Source: an uncultured Planctomycetota bacterium
GTDB lineage: Bacteria > Planctomycetota > UBA1135 > GCA-002686595
Direction of reading: 5' to 3'
Assembly (NCBI GenBank): GCA_903829565.1
Contig: CAIKQM010000184.1
Location: 1 to 17,590, forward strand
Length of the DNA: 17,590 nucleotides
In this document: positions 1-7,309 of the stretch, piece after piece
How positions within the stretch are numbered: position 1 is the first letter of the stretch
Layout of the letters: the number at the start of each line of letters is the position of its first letter
Program-made: the position numbers and the translations under genes
Notes under the pieces: model-generated
Told to the model about the DNA's origin: nothing
The model's database searches: none
What the model saw: only the letters and a program-made list of their open reading frames with translations

Positions 1-1091
1 CGGCCATCTTCGTCGGCCAGCAGGTCACCCGAGGTCGGCAGTTGGAGCGTGTGCAGCGCGAGGAAGGCGCAGGCTTGGGTCGGATTCAGCGTGCCCCAGC
101 GGTGTTCGGTACCAGGCACAACTTGCTCTACGGCGGCCGGGCTGCGGGCTGCGACCACGGTGTGGAAGAGCTGCGTCTGTTGCGCAAGGTACTGGGTCTC
201 AACCGGCTCGTTCGTGATACGCCAAGTCAACGTCGGGATGTGCGCCAGGTTGCGCGCAAAGTCATAGCTAGGCAGCACGAAGCTGGTCGTGCTGTCGGTC
301 TCGATGGTGCTGCAGCGGGCGTACTGGAACGGACGCGCTGCCGGCGTGCCACCGAAGTAGCTCTCCAACAAGTCCGGGGCTTCCAAGTTGTTGCCCGGGA
401 AGGGCTGGTTGTCGTCCGCATCCGTATCGTCTACTGCACGCGTCCATTCGTTTTGCAAGGACACCGTGCCGGTGTGGTTGACGAAGGCCGCGAACATGAT
501 GCGCTCCGGATTCACATGACGCGCCGCGTAGTTCGCACCCGCGCCGCCACCCATGGAGAAGCCCACACCGTAGACGCGGCTGGTATCCACCGCGAACTGC
601 GTCGTGGCCAACTCGATCGCGGCCTGCGTGTTGATCTGGCTCTCCAAGTTGCCGTAGTGCTTGCCGCGCGCACCGAGCGGGCACATGACGTGCCAGCCAC
701 GCGCGGCGCTTTCGGCCAAGAAGCCCGTGTTCAACAAGTCGGCATGCGAAGCGCTGTACTTGTGGAACACAACCAGCAACGGACGCGGCCCAGCGAATCC
801 CGTGGCCGGCTGGATAAGGAAGCGCTCGACATAGCCTGAGCCAGTGTTCGTCAGCACATACTCGTACACACCGGGATATCCGGGCAGCAAGCGCGCGCGA
901 AAGCGCAAAGCCGGAGCCAGCATCGTCTGCACATCGAGCTCCGCGAAGTCCGCGTCCGGCAGCGGCTTCTCGTCTACCTGCCCGGGCAAGCCCGGAGTCT
1001 CGTAGGAATCCAACTGCGAGGACGAGCTGTCACTGCCTCCGCCACACGCGGCGAAGCAGACGAGCAACACCAGAGTCCAGAAGGGATGCAT
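1..1091 (-). CDS. Secreted lipoprotein alpha/beta hydrolase (partial, 3' end beyond the window)
   Basis: Reading from 1091 to the window edge gives 363 residues with no stop, so the C-terminus is missing. The N-terminus is a lipoprotein signal: a hydrophobic stretch ending in CFAAC, with Cys16 the likely lipidated residue, then a Gly/Ser-rich linker. A serine-hydrolase nucleophile elbow is visible as GVGFSMGGGAG (Ser179), preceded by RPLLVVFHKY, the strand and oxyanion region of esterase or polyhydroxybutyrate-depolymerase-like folds. A candidate catalytic His is His330 in PGTEHRWG. The acid residue is not certain. ATG at 1091 was preferred over the ATG at 1103 because GGAG lies 6 bases upstream of it. 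The enzyme probably acts outside the cytoplasm on an ester or polymer; the substrate cannot be named. It lies 121 bases downstream of the Ppx gene, so it may have its own promoter, though none was recognised. The call as an alpha/beta hydrolase is fairly sure; feruloyl esterase, PHB depolymerase or dienelactone-hydrolase-like are alternatives. Confidence 0.8.
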   Translation of the reverse strand, partial: MHPFWTLVLLVCFAACGGGSDSSSSQLDSYETPGLPGQVDEKPLPDADFAELDVQTMLAPALRFRARLLPGYPGVYEYVLTNTGSGYVERFLIQPATGFAGPRPLLVVFHKYSASHADLLNTGFLAESAARGWHVMCPLGARGKHYGNLESQINTQAAIELATTQFAVDTSRVYGVGFSMGGGAGANYAARHVNPERIMFAAFVNHTGTVSLQNEWTRAVDDTDADDNQPFPGNNLEAPDLLESYFGGTPAARPFQYARCSTIETDSTTSFVLPSYDFARNLAHIPTLTWRITNEPVETQYLAQQTQLFHTVVAARSPAAVEQVVPGTEHRWGTLNPTQACAFLALHTLQLPTSGDLLADEDG

Positions 1092-1212
1092 GGCACGCTC
1101 CATGGCGCTGTGTCCAAGACTACCATCGCTTGCCATTCCCGGGGTGTGCTGCACGCCACAAGGAGCGGTCTTGGGCCGCGATCCGAACGCAGGGAGGAGG
1201 ATTTTGCGTCGT
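1092..1212. other. Gap between Ppx and lipoprotein hydrolase genes
   Basis: This 121-base minus-strand leader separates the coupled phosphatase cluster from the lipoprotein gene. It carries GGAG just before the chosen start at 1091. No sigma-70-like promoter, strong terminator hairpin or small gene was identified. Confidence 0.3.
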
Positions 1213-2130
1213 CTAGGCCGGTAAAGACTTCCACAGATCGCGGATGACCCCGTAGCGCAGGCCCCGGCCCGTGATCCGGAAACGGGAGGCGGAAAGTTGT
1301 TCCAAGGTCGCCGCCAGGCAAGCAAGGCCTGCGGGCAGCACCTCGACCCGCTCGGCTTCGATCGGTAATGCGCGCCGTTCGTCCAGCGACAGAGAGGCCA
1401 AGTCGCGGGCCAGCGCTGCCACGCTATGCGCGTCGAGCTCTGCGCCCTCGACGGCGTGAGGATCGAAGCGTGTCAACTTTGCTTGCAGACAAGCAAGGTT
1501 GACACCCGTGCCCCCCACGGCCACTACAGGTCGTCCGGCGGCGATGCCACGCGGGAAGTGCGCAGCTTGCGCTTGGGCGTGCGCCCACAACGCTGGATAG
1601 CCACCGGGCTGGAGCGGCTCGGCGCCTAGAAAGGTTTCGGTCAACACCACCGCACCCATGGGGCGCGATTGGCGCAGGTCGAGGGCTTCGCAGCCCACCT
1701 CGGTGCTGCCACCACCTACATCGATGACGACTGCTTCAGGCCCGACTCCTTCGGCCGACACAGCCAAGGCCGAGAGACGCGCTTCATCCTCTTCCGACAG
1801 CACTTCCAACGGCACGCCTGTCACGGTGCGCATGTGCTGAGCCCATGCGGCGCCATCCGTCGCACGACGCAAACAAGCAGTGCCCACCGCTCGCACACGC
1901 GACAGGTCCACACCCAAGGCGGCTAGACGAGCGCGGTACTCCTGCAACACAGCTTGCGCACGCGCACAGGCCTCGGGATCCAAGGTCGTGCGACGCGCCA
2001 GCCCGCTGCCCAAGCGCGGAGTGCGGCACAGTTCCTCCACAACCTCCAAGCCACCGGCGCTCGTCCGCCGCGCCACCAAAAGCAGCGCAGTGTTCGTACC
2101 CAGATCGATGGCAGCCGTCAGTTGCGTCAT
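1213..2130 (-). CDS. ppx: Ppx/GppA family phosphatase (exopolyphosphatase or pppGpp phosphohydrolase)
   Basis: The 305-residue product belongs to the ASKHA-fold Ppx/GppA family, which releases phosphate from polyphosphate ends or removes the 5' phosphate of pppGpp in the cytoplasm. The first phosphate-binding loop is AIDLGTNTALLLVA (residues 7-20). The second family motif appears as VGTACLRRATD (82-92). An acidic stretch, EEDEARL (113-119), holds the likely catalytic glutamate, and VIDVGGGSTEVG (135-146) is the phosphate-2 loop. VEVLPAGLACLA lies near the C-terminus. The length matches the short actinobacterial/Aquifex type without the C-terminal HD-like domain of E. coli enzymes. The start is ATG at 2130, whose ATGA overlaps the TGA of the upstream propeller gene, so translation is probably coupled. 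An upstream in-frame start would add nine non-conserved residues. Sequence alone cannot choose between polyphosphate and pppGpp as substrate. Confidence 0.9.
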   Translation of the reverse strand: MTQLTAAIDLGTNTALLLVARRTSAGGLEVVEELCRTPRLGSGLARRTTLDPEACARAQAVLQEYRARLAALGVDLSRVRAVGTACLRRATDGAAWAQHMRTVTGVPLEVLSEEDEARLSALAVSAEGVGPEAVVIDVGGGSTEVGCEALDLRQSRPMGAVVLTETFLGAEPLQPGGYPALWAHAQAQAAHFPRGIAAGRPVVAVGGTGVNLACLQAKLTRFDPHAVEGAELDAHSVAALARDLASLSLDERRALPIEAERVEVLPAGLACLAATLEQLSASRFRITGRGLRYGVIRDLWKSLPA

Positions 2131-2981
2131 GTGAGATCTACGAACTCGCCCAAGCAAGTCCCCTGCAGTGTCCAGACTTGTACACGATCACCATCGCGAT
2201 CCAAGACAGCGATGCGGCTCGCGCGTTCGTTGGCGGCCTCTTCCACGACGAGGTCCACTGCAGCCTCCACCTCGCCGTCGTTCGACAACAGGCGCTGGAG
2301 CGTACCGCCGCGATCGATCAGGACGAGTGAAGAGTGCTGTTCTCCGCGTAACAGCACGAGGTAACGCCCATCCAAGAGTGGCTCCACGGCCACGGGGTGC
2401 TGTGGACAGCCGCGCGCAGCGGGCACATGGAACGCAAAATGGAACTCACCATCGCGAAAGACCTGCACGCGCTGCTTGCCGGACTCCAATGCCACGGCCA
2501 GACGATCGCGCAAGCCCACTTTGCGCAGGTGGTGGAACACGCCCATCGGGTCGCCCAACGGACGCAAAGACATGCGCCATGCACCGGAGCGATCGCACAT
2601 GTGCAAGGCATGCCGCCGCTCGCCCTCGGAAGCGATCAGCACACGCGTATCCGACTCGACACCATCGACCGCCACATCCACGGGGACACCGAGCTGAGCG
2701 TGAGCATCCAGATGGGCACTGGAACCTGAGAAGCTCTGCGGTTGCTCGACACCAAACGCGCTGTAGACGCGAACACTGCTCGCAGCACCATCGGCAACCA
2801 ACAAACGACGGTCCGCGTCGACCGCGAGACCTGTGATGTGGGTACGCGTCGCGTTCAGGGGTGGGACGACAAGTTCTCCTGACACGGGCCGGCCATCCAG
2901 ATCGTAGGCACGCACATGACCGGCGCGACGCTCACGCGCCACCCAGACGACACCCGAGCGCAAGGCCAAGGCTCCACTCAT
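2127..2981 (-). CDS. NHL-like beta-propeller protein, probably cytoplasmic
   Basis: The 284-residue product looks like a six-bladed NHL/SMP-30-like beta-propeller. Repeated strands of the type GLAVDADRRLLVADGAASSV (about 50-70), PVDVAVDGVESDTRVLIAS, RDRLAVALESGKQRVQVF and SRIAVLDRDGDRVQVWTLQG end in the hydrophobic-D/x-x-VRVY or VQVF pattern that closes each blade. No signal peptide, membrane segment or catalytic motif is visible, so a cytoplasmic binding or scaffold role is inferred. The start is ATG at 2981, which overlaps the stop of the metallophosphoesterase gene by ATGA; a GTG nine bases upstream is possible. Its own TGA overlaps the ATG of the Ppx gene. Being locked between two phosphatase genes suggests joint stoichiometry, perhaps a partner of one of them. 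The propeller fold is well supported; the function is unknown. Confidence 0.75.
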   Translation of the reverse strand: MSGALALRSGVVWVARERRAGHVRAYDLDGRPVSGELVVPPLNATRTHITGLAVDADRRLLVADGAASSVRVYSAFGVEQPQSFSGSSAHLDAHAQLGVPVDVAVDGVESDTRVLIASEGERRHALHMCDRSGAWRMSLRPLGDPMGVFHHLRKVGLRDRLAVALESGKQRVQVFRDGEFHFAFHVPAARGCPQHPVAVEPLLDGRYLVLLRGEQHSSLVLIDRGGTLQRLLSNDGEVEAAVDLVVEEAANERASRIAVLDRDGDRVQVWTLQGTCLGEFVDLT

Positions 2982-3856
2982 GCAGCACACAAGCGTGTCA
3001 CAACGACTTCACTAGGAGCCCCCACGCGCCAAGGAATGCCCACCACACCCAGCCCACGCGAGACGACAAGGACGGTCGGGCCCAACTGCACGCGCACGCC
3101 GGGATGCTTGGGCCCCAAGCGGCGCAGGAAGGGCAAATCGACTTGGGTGCCATGCGTGTGGCCCGACAGAATCACGGCGCAACCGGCACGTGCGAGGCGT
3201 CGTGCGCCGGCGGGATTGTGGCACAGACAGACCTCGATGTCGGTGGGCAGCAGCGTGCGTCGCGCAGCCTCCACATCGACAATCTTGCCCTCCTCCAAGT
3301 CCTCCAAGCCCGTGAACGCGATGGTGGCTTGGCCCACGGCGATGCGCGCGGCGTCATTGCGCAAGAAACGCACACCATGCACCGCCAGACGCTCGATCAG
3401 CTCGCGCTCGCGGCGCTCCTTGTAGTCGTGATTGCCAAAGACGGCGTACACGCCATCGCGAGCCTGCAGCTGACCCAAGTCATGTACCAACTCGAAGGCT
3501 TCCTCGATGCGGTGCGTGATGTAGTCGCCGGTCAGCGCGATGGCCTGCGGTTGGCACGCGTGCACAGCCTCGATCACGGCCTGCAAGTCGCCGGCTCCCA
3601 AGAAACGCCCTGCGTGCAGATCGGACAGCTGCGCGATGGTGTAGCCGTCCAAGTCCGGTGGAAGGTGCGGCACGACGATGCGTTCCTCGCGCACCACAAA
3701 GCGTCCGGCGCGCAAGTACTGTGCGCGGTACCAAGCACGCCCGCCCATGAATGCACTGCAGCGCTCGACCGTGCGAAAGAGCGCCAGGCGCGCACGACCA
3801 AAGCGCCGCGGTACTACGCGTACATCCGGCTGCTTCTCATGACTGGCCACGTGCAT
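2978..3856 (-). CDS. Calcineurin-like metallophosphoesterase, YkuE/YaeI type
   Basis: The 292-residue product carries the full dimetal phosphoesterase motif set: SDLHAG (Asp79, His81), LTGDYI (Asp111), FGNHDY (Asn142, His143), LCHNPA (His213) and SGHTHGTQ (His233, His235). The C-terminal SRGLG, then IPWRVGAPSEVVV, is typical of the YkuE/YaeI subfamily. Members act on phosphodiesters or pyrophosphates; some, such as LpxG, cleave UDP-2,3-diacylglucosamine in lipid A synthesis. This copy lacks the usual strongly hydrophobic N-terminal anchor; residues 1-60 are basic and moderately hydrophobic, so it may be a cytoplasmic or peripheral membrane protein. The start is ATG at 3856, 10 bases after the stop of the FecR-like gene. 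Its TGA overlaps the ATG of the propeller gene, indicating coupled translation. Family assignment is very sure; the substrate, including a lipid A role, is not established. Confidence 0.92.
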   Translation of the reverse strand: MHVASHEKQPDVRVVPRRFGRARLALFRTVERCSAFMGGRAWYRAQYLRAGRFVVREERIVVPHLPPDLDGYTIAQLSDLHAGRFLGAGDLQAVIEAVHACQPQAIALTGDYITHRIEEAFELVHDLGQLQARDGVYAVFGNHDYKERRERELIERLAVHGVRFLRNDAARIAVGQATIAFTGLEDLEEGKIVDVEAARRTLLPTDIEVCLCHNPAGARRLARAGCAVILSGHTHGTQVDLPFLRRLGPKHPGVRVQLGPTVLVVSRGLGVVGIPWRVGAPSEVVVTRLCAA

Positions 3857-3866
3857 GGCACGCAGT

Positions 3867-4592
3867 CTAGCGGTCGGAATGCAACTCTTGGCCTGACTCT
3901 AGCTCGGCCTGCAGGGCGCCACGCAAGCTGGCCTGGCCCTCGGCACAGGCCAGCCACAAGCCGCTGCGCGACTCACGTGCGATCAACTCAGTCGCCGGCC
4001 CCAAGTGCAGAGCCCCTCGCGACGTACCCAAAGTGCCTGAACCCCGAACGAGAGCTAGGCCGGCCAACAAGTCCACGCGCTGGTCGTGCGCTCGCACGCG
4101 CGCAGGCCCGAGCACCCAAAGCTCGAGCTCGGCACAGCGCAAGCGCAAGCGTGAGCCATCCTCCAGCACCACGATGGTGCCGGCCTCCAAGGGCGCACCT
4201 TCGGCCCATTCGGCCTGACGGGACACGCCACCGTGTGCATCGTAAGCGAGTGCCGTGCCCAGCACATCCACCACGCGCGTGCCGTGCGACACACGGTGCA
4301 GCAGCCACAGCAGAGCAGCGCACACCAACAAGAAGCTCAGCAGTCGGCGCTTGGAGTTCGGCAGACTAGGCCACCACGTCCAGCCGCTGGAAGCAGACGC
4401 AGGCGCAGGCATGCTGGACACTGCAGCAAGTTGCGCCCTGCCGCGCATGTCGGCCTCGCACTCGGTACAGGCGCGCAGATGGGCGCTCCAAGCACCGCGC
4501 TCGCAAGGCAACGCTCGACCTGCAAGCCACGCACGCGTGGCTTGCACGGCTAGATCACAGTCCAGCGCGACCATGGGGGCCGGGGTGGCCAT
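3867..4592 (-). CDS. Zinc-finger (zf-HC2-like) and FecR-like single-pass membrane regulator
   Basis: The 241-residue product has three parts. Residues 1-50 hold Cys12 and a H-x3-C-x2-C pattern (His38, Cys42, Cys45), the layout of zf-HC2 anti-sigma zinc-binding domains. Residues 84-100 form one membrane segment after a basic KRR stop-transfer-like motif. Residues 103-241 resemble a FecR domain: GTIVVLEDGSRLRLR, then LWVLGPARVRA and VDLLAGLALVRG, a beta-rich extracytoplasmic region. In known systems such proteins sense a signal outside and control an ECF sigma factor inside. No sigma factor gene lies in this window, so the partner is elsewhere or the domain serves another purpose. The start is uncertain: ATG at 4592 was chosen, with GTG at 4601 or ATG at 4574 possible, and none has a clear Shine-Dalgarno. 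It follows gltX by 39 bases and precedes the phosphoesterase by 10, so probably one transcript. Confidence 0.7.
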   Translation of the reverse strand: MATPAPMVALDCDLAVQATRAWLAGRALPCERGAWSAHLRACTECEADMRGRAQLAAVSSMPAPASASSGWTWWPSLPNSKRRLLSFLLVCAALLWLLHRVSHGTRVVDVLGTALAYDAHGGVSRQAEWAEGAPLEAGTIVVLEDGSRLRLRCAELELWVLGPARVRAHDQRVDLLAGLALVRGSGTLGTSRGALHLGPATELIARESRSGLWLACAEGQASLRGALQAELESGQELHSDR

Positions 4593-4631
4593 CTTGGCCA
4601 CATCGGCAGATCGCGCAGCAAACTGTAGGGG

Positions 4632-6113
4632 CTAGACCAAACGCTTGGCCGCGTCGTCGATGCGCACCAAAGCGCGCTCCACGCCCAGCCAGGCGATCAT
4701 GTCGAACACATCCGGCCCGCCCATCTGCCCGCTGAGCGCCAGACGCAAGGGTTGGAAGAGTTGCGGGATCTTCCAGCCGTTGCTGGTCACCCACGCTTTG
4801 GCTGCATCGCGTGTTTGCGCGGGATCGTAGCTCATCCCCGCCGCCTGCACGCGCGCTTGAAGCCACGCATGGAAGGCTTGCAACGTCACGACGCGATTCT
4901 CGTGCTTGCGTGCGGCAACCACAGCCGCTTCGTCCCAAGCCAAGCCGCTGTCCGTGCTGAACAGGTACTGCATGCGTCCCACGATGTCAGCGTAGGTGCG
5001 CAAGCGCTCGCGCTCGGCAGTGACAATCGACAACCACCATTCCCGGCGCGCGTCCATGTCCGCGGCAGTCATGAGGCCCGCACGCAGCACAAACGGCGCG
5101 CAGTTCGCCGCCAAGACCTCGAGCGGCTCGTGACGGATGTACTCACCCGCCATCCACACGAACTTGTCGATGTCAAAGACCGCGCCGGCCTTCTGCACAT
5201 CCTTGATGTCGAAGCGCTGGACCAACTCATCGACGCTGAACACCACGCGTTCGCCGTCAATGGCCCAGCCTTGCAAGCACAAGAAGTTCACGATCGCGGC
5301 CTTGGGGAAGCCCTTGTCGCGATAGTCCTGCAAGGCCGTGTCGCCGGTGCGCTTCGAAAGCTTCTTCTTGTCGGTGCCCAACATCAGCGGCAAGTGACCG
5401 AACTCCGGCACCTGCGCGTCAAAAGCCCTGTACAACAGCACTTGCTTGGGCGTGTTGACCAGGTGCTCTTCACCGCGGAAGACATGCGTGATGCGCATGT
5501 CGATGTCATCGCACACCACGACAAAGTTGTAGGTCGGATTGCCATCGCTGCGCACCATGACCCAGTCTTCCACCTCGGCATTCTGGAAGACGCAGTCGCC
5601 GCGCACATGGTCAAGGAAGCGGGTCTCGCCCTCGGGTACTGCGAAGCGCACGACGAAGGGCTCGCCAGCTGCGGCACGACGGTCGCTGTCTTCTTTGGCC
5701 AGTCGACGGCACAGCCCATCGTAGGCGAGACGCTCTTTGGCGGCTTCTTGTTGCTTGGACAGTTCTTCCAAGCGTTCACGACTGCAAAAGCACCGGTACG
5801 CACGGCCCATGGCAGCCAAGCGCTGGGCGTACTCGCGGTGACGCTCGATGCGCAGGCTCTGGTGGTACGGCGCATGCGGGCCGCCTACATCCGGGCCCTC
5901 ATCCCATTCGAGACCTAGCCAACGCAAGCCTTCGAGGATCGCAACCTCGAACTCCTTGGTCGAGCGCTCGGGGTCCGTGTCCTCGATGCGTAGAAGGAAC
6001 TTGCCGCCGCGGCCGCGTGCGTAAGCCCAGTTGAACAGGGCCGTACGCGCGCCGCCTACATGCAGCTTGCCAGTCGGGGACGGGGCGAAACGGACGCGGA
6101 TCTCGGTAGCCAT
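4632..6113 (-). CDS. gltX: Glutamyl-tRNA synthetase
   Basis: The 493-residue class I aminoacyl-tRNA synthetase attaches glutamate to tRNA-Glu in the cytoplasm. The N-terminus FAPSPTGKLHVGGARTALFN contains the HIGH-type signature HVGG (18-21), followed by LLRIEDTDPERS. A CFC (108-110) with Tyr131 and Cys135 (YDGLC) is the zinc-binding set of many bacterial enzymes. EDWVMVRSDGNPTYNFVVV, then FRGEEHLVNTPKQ, are substrate-binding segments, and KKKLSKRTGD (KLSKR, 251-255) is the KMSKS loop. The length is normal and the C-terminal anticodon-binding part is complete to the TAG at 4632. The start is ATG at 6113, directly before ATEIRVRFAPS; a start 27 bases further up would add non-family residues. 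It heads a same-strand cluster with the FecR-like and phosphatase genes and is divergent from the adenosine deaminase gene. Whether it is discriminating (Glu only) or also charges tRNA-Gln was not resolved. Confidence 0.97.
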   Translation of the reverse strand: MATEIRVRFAPSPTGKLHVGGARTALFNWAYARGRGGKFLLRIEDTDPERSTKEFEVAILEGLRWLGLEWDEGPDVGGPHAPYHQSLRIERHREYAQRLAAMGRAYRCFCSRERLEELSKQQEAAKERLAYDGLCRRLAKEDSDRRAAAGEPFVVRFAVPEGETRFLDHVRGDCVFQNAEVEDWVMVRSDGNPTYNFVVVCDDIDMRITHVFRGEEHLVNTPKQVLLYRAFDAQVPEFGHLPLMLGTDKKKLSKRTGDTALQDYRDKGFPKAAIVNFLCLQGWAIDGERVVFSVDELVQRFDIKDVQKAGAVFDIDKFVWMAGEYIRHEPLEVLAANCAPFVLRAGLMTAADMDARREWWLSIVTAERERLRTYADIVGRMQYLFSTDSGLAWDEAAVVAARKHENRVVTLQAFHAWLQARVQAAGMSYDPAQTRDAAKAWVTSNGWKIPQLFQPLRLALSGQMGGPDVFDMIAWLGVERALVRIDDAAKRLV

Positions 6114-6175
6114 CGGGGCGCAGAGGATAGTCAACCGCACTCGATTCTTGCGCGGCTAGACCCTAGATTCGATCC
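6114..6175. other. Divergent gap between gltX and the adenosine deaminase gene
   Basis: This 62-base gap must hold the promoters of both genes, unless they are read from within the neighbouring coding regions. A TTGACT on the minus strand, about 15 bases before the gltX ATG, is too close to act as a -35 element for an ordinary leader. A TAGATT on the plus strand shortly before the ATG at 6176 has no matching -35 at the right distance. No operator or hairpin was evident. Confidence 0.3.
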
Positions 6176-7309
6176 ATGGACACTCGGTTGCCGCCTGAGA
6201 ACCACTCCTTGCCGCCCCATTCGCTGCCGTCCCGCGCACCCCTGTCGCGCGAGCTGGTGGCGCGTGCTCCCAAGGTCTTGCTGCACGAGCACCTCGACGG
6301 TGGCTTGCGTCCGCGCACCGTGCTCGAACTGGCGCACGAGTGTGGCTACACGGAACTGCCTACACAGGACGAAGCTGCGCTGGCAGATTGGTTCGCCGCA
6401 GGTGCGGCACGCGGCTCCTTGCCTCTGTACCTAGAAGGGTTCCGCCACACGATCGCCTTGCTCCAAACGGCCAAGGCTCTGGAACGAGTGGCGTATGAGT
6501 TCGTCGAGGACATGGCGCGCGATGGCGTGGTCTATGCCGAAGTGCGCTTCGCCCCGCACTTCCACACGCAACAAGGTCTGGGGTTGGATGGAGTCATGGC
6601 TGCGGTGTGTCGCGGTCTGGAGCGCGGCCGCAAGGACTTCGGCATCCATGTGGGCCTGATCGTGTGCGCCATGCGCAACCTCTCTTCCATGCTCAGCTAC
6701 CAAATGGCCGAGCTCGCGGTGGCGTGGCGCACGCGCGGCTGCGTGGGCTTTGACCTCGCTGGCGAAGAAGCAGGTCACCCCGCAAAGCACCATGAGGATG
6801 CCTTCCAGTTTGCGAAGCGCGCCAACTTTCACATCACCATCCACGCCGGCGAGAGCTTTGGTCCCGAGAGCATCTGGCAAGCGTTGCAGTACTGCGGCGC
6901 TCACCGCATCGGGCATGGCACGCGCTTGATCGAGGACATGGTGCTGCACCAAGGCGAGGTCGTATCCCTCGGTGCACTCGCGCAGTATGTGCTCGACCAG
7001 CGCATTCCCATTGAAGTGTGCCTGTCATCCAACGTGCACACCGGTGCGGCCGCGAGTCTCGCCGAGCACCCGTTCCCCCACTACTACAAGCGCGGCTTCC
7101 GTGTGACTCTCAACACCGACAACCGCTTGATGAGCCGCACGACCATGACCGACGAGTACATGCTCGCAGTGCAGCACTACGGCTTCACCCTCAAGGACCT
7201 GGAGAAGGTGACCATCAACGGCATGAAGAGTGCGTTCGCTCACTACGACGAGCGTGTGCGCATCATCTTCGACATCATCAAGCCGCGCTACGCAGCGCTC
7301 ACCAAGTGA
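6176..7309 (+). CDS. add: Adenosine deaminase
   Basis: The 377-residue TIM-barrel metal hydrolase converts adenosine or deoxyadenosine to (deoxy)inosine and ammonia in purine salvage. Zinc and catalytic residues are visible: LHEHLDGGLRP (His37, His39), VYAEVRFAPHFH, GFDLAGEE, TIHAGESFGP (zinc His223, catalytic Glu226), HRIGHGTRL (His247), PIEVCLSSNVHTG and TLNTDNRLMS (zinc Asp315). The LHEHLDGG and NTDN variants match the actinobacterial-type subgroup as I recall it, rather than the LHVHLDGA and NTDDP forms. The start ATG at 6176 gives a proline-rich tail of about 25 residues before the barrel; no Shine-Dalgarno is obvious. It is the only plus-strand gene here, divergent from gltX, with its TGA inside the end of the cytochrome gene (11-base overlap). 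A related deaminase, such as an adenine or aminofutalosine deaminase, is less likely. Confidence 0.93.
   Translation: MDTRLPPENHSLPPHSLPSRAPLSRELVARAPKVLLHEHLDGGLRPRTVLELAHECGYTELPTQDEAALADWFAAGAARGSLPLYLEGFRHTIALLQTAKALERVAYEFVEDMARDGVVYAEVRFAPHFHTQQGLGLDGVMAAVCRGLERGRKDFGIHVGLIVCAMRNLSSMLSYQMAELAVAWRTRGCVGFDLAGEEAGHPAKHHEDAFQFAKRANFHITIHAGESFGPESIWQALQYCGAHRIGHGTRLIEDMVLHQGEVVSLGALAQYVLDQRIPIEVCLSSNVHTGAAASLAEHPFPHYYKRGFRVTLNTDNRLMSRTTMTDEYMLAVQHYGFTLKDLEKVTINGMKSAFAHYDERVRIIFDIIKPRYAALTK

Noticed and set aside
42..839. Plus-strand open frame at the left end
   Set aside because: The minus strand carries a lipoprotein signal, the GFSMGG nucleophile and a continuous hydrolase frame through the same bases.
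1114..1174. Inverted repeat CCAAGAC and GTCTTGG upstream of the lipoprotein gene
   Set aside because: Only 7 bases with a spacer of 47. CCAAG/CTTGG is very common here because of TTG codon use, so chance is likely.
2861..4369. Long plus-strand open frame of about 500 codons
   Set aside because: It lies opposite the metallophosphoesterase and FecR-like genes, has a repetitive Arg/His/Ala/Pro-rich composition and shows no motif. In GC-rich DNA such antisense frames are expected.
4752..5918. Long plus-strand open frame opposite gltX
   Set aside because: gltX is unmistakable on the other strand, and the plus frame has no recognisable domain.
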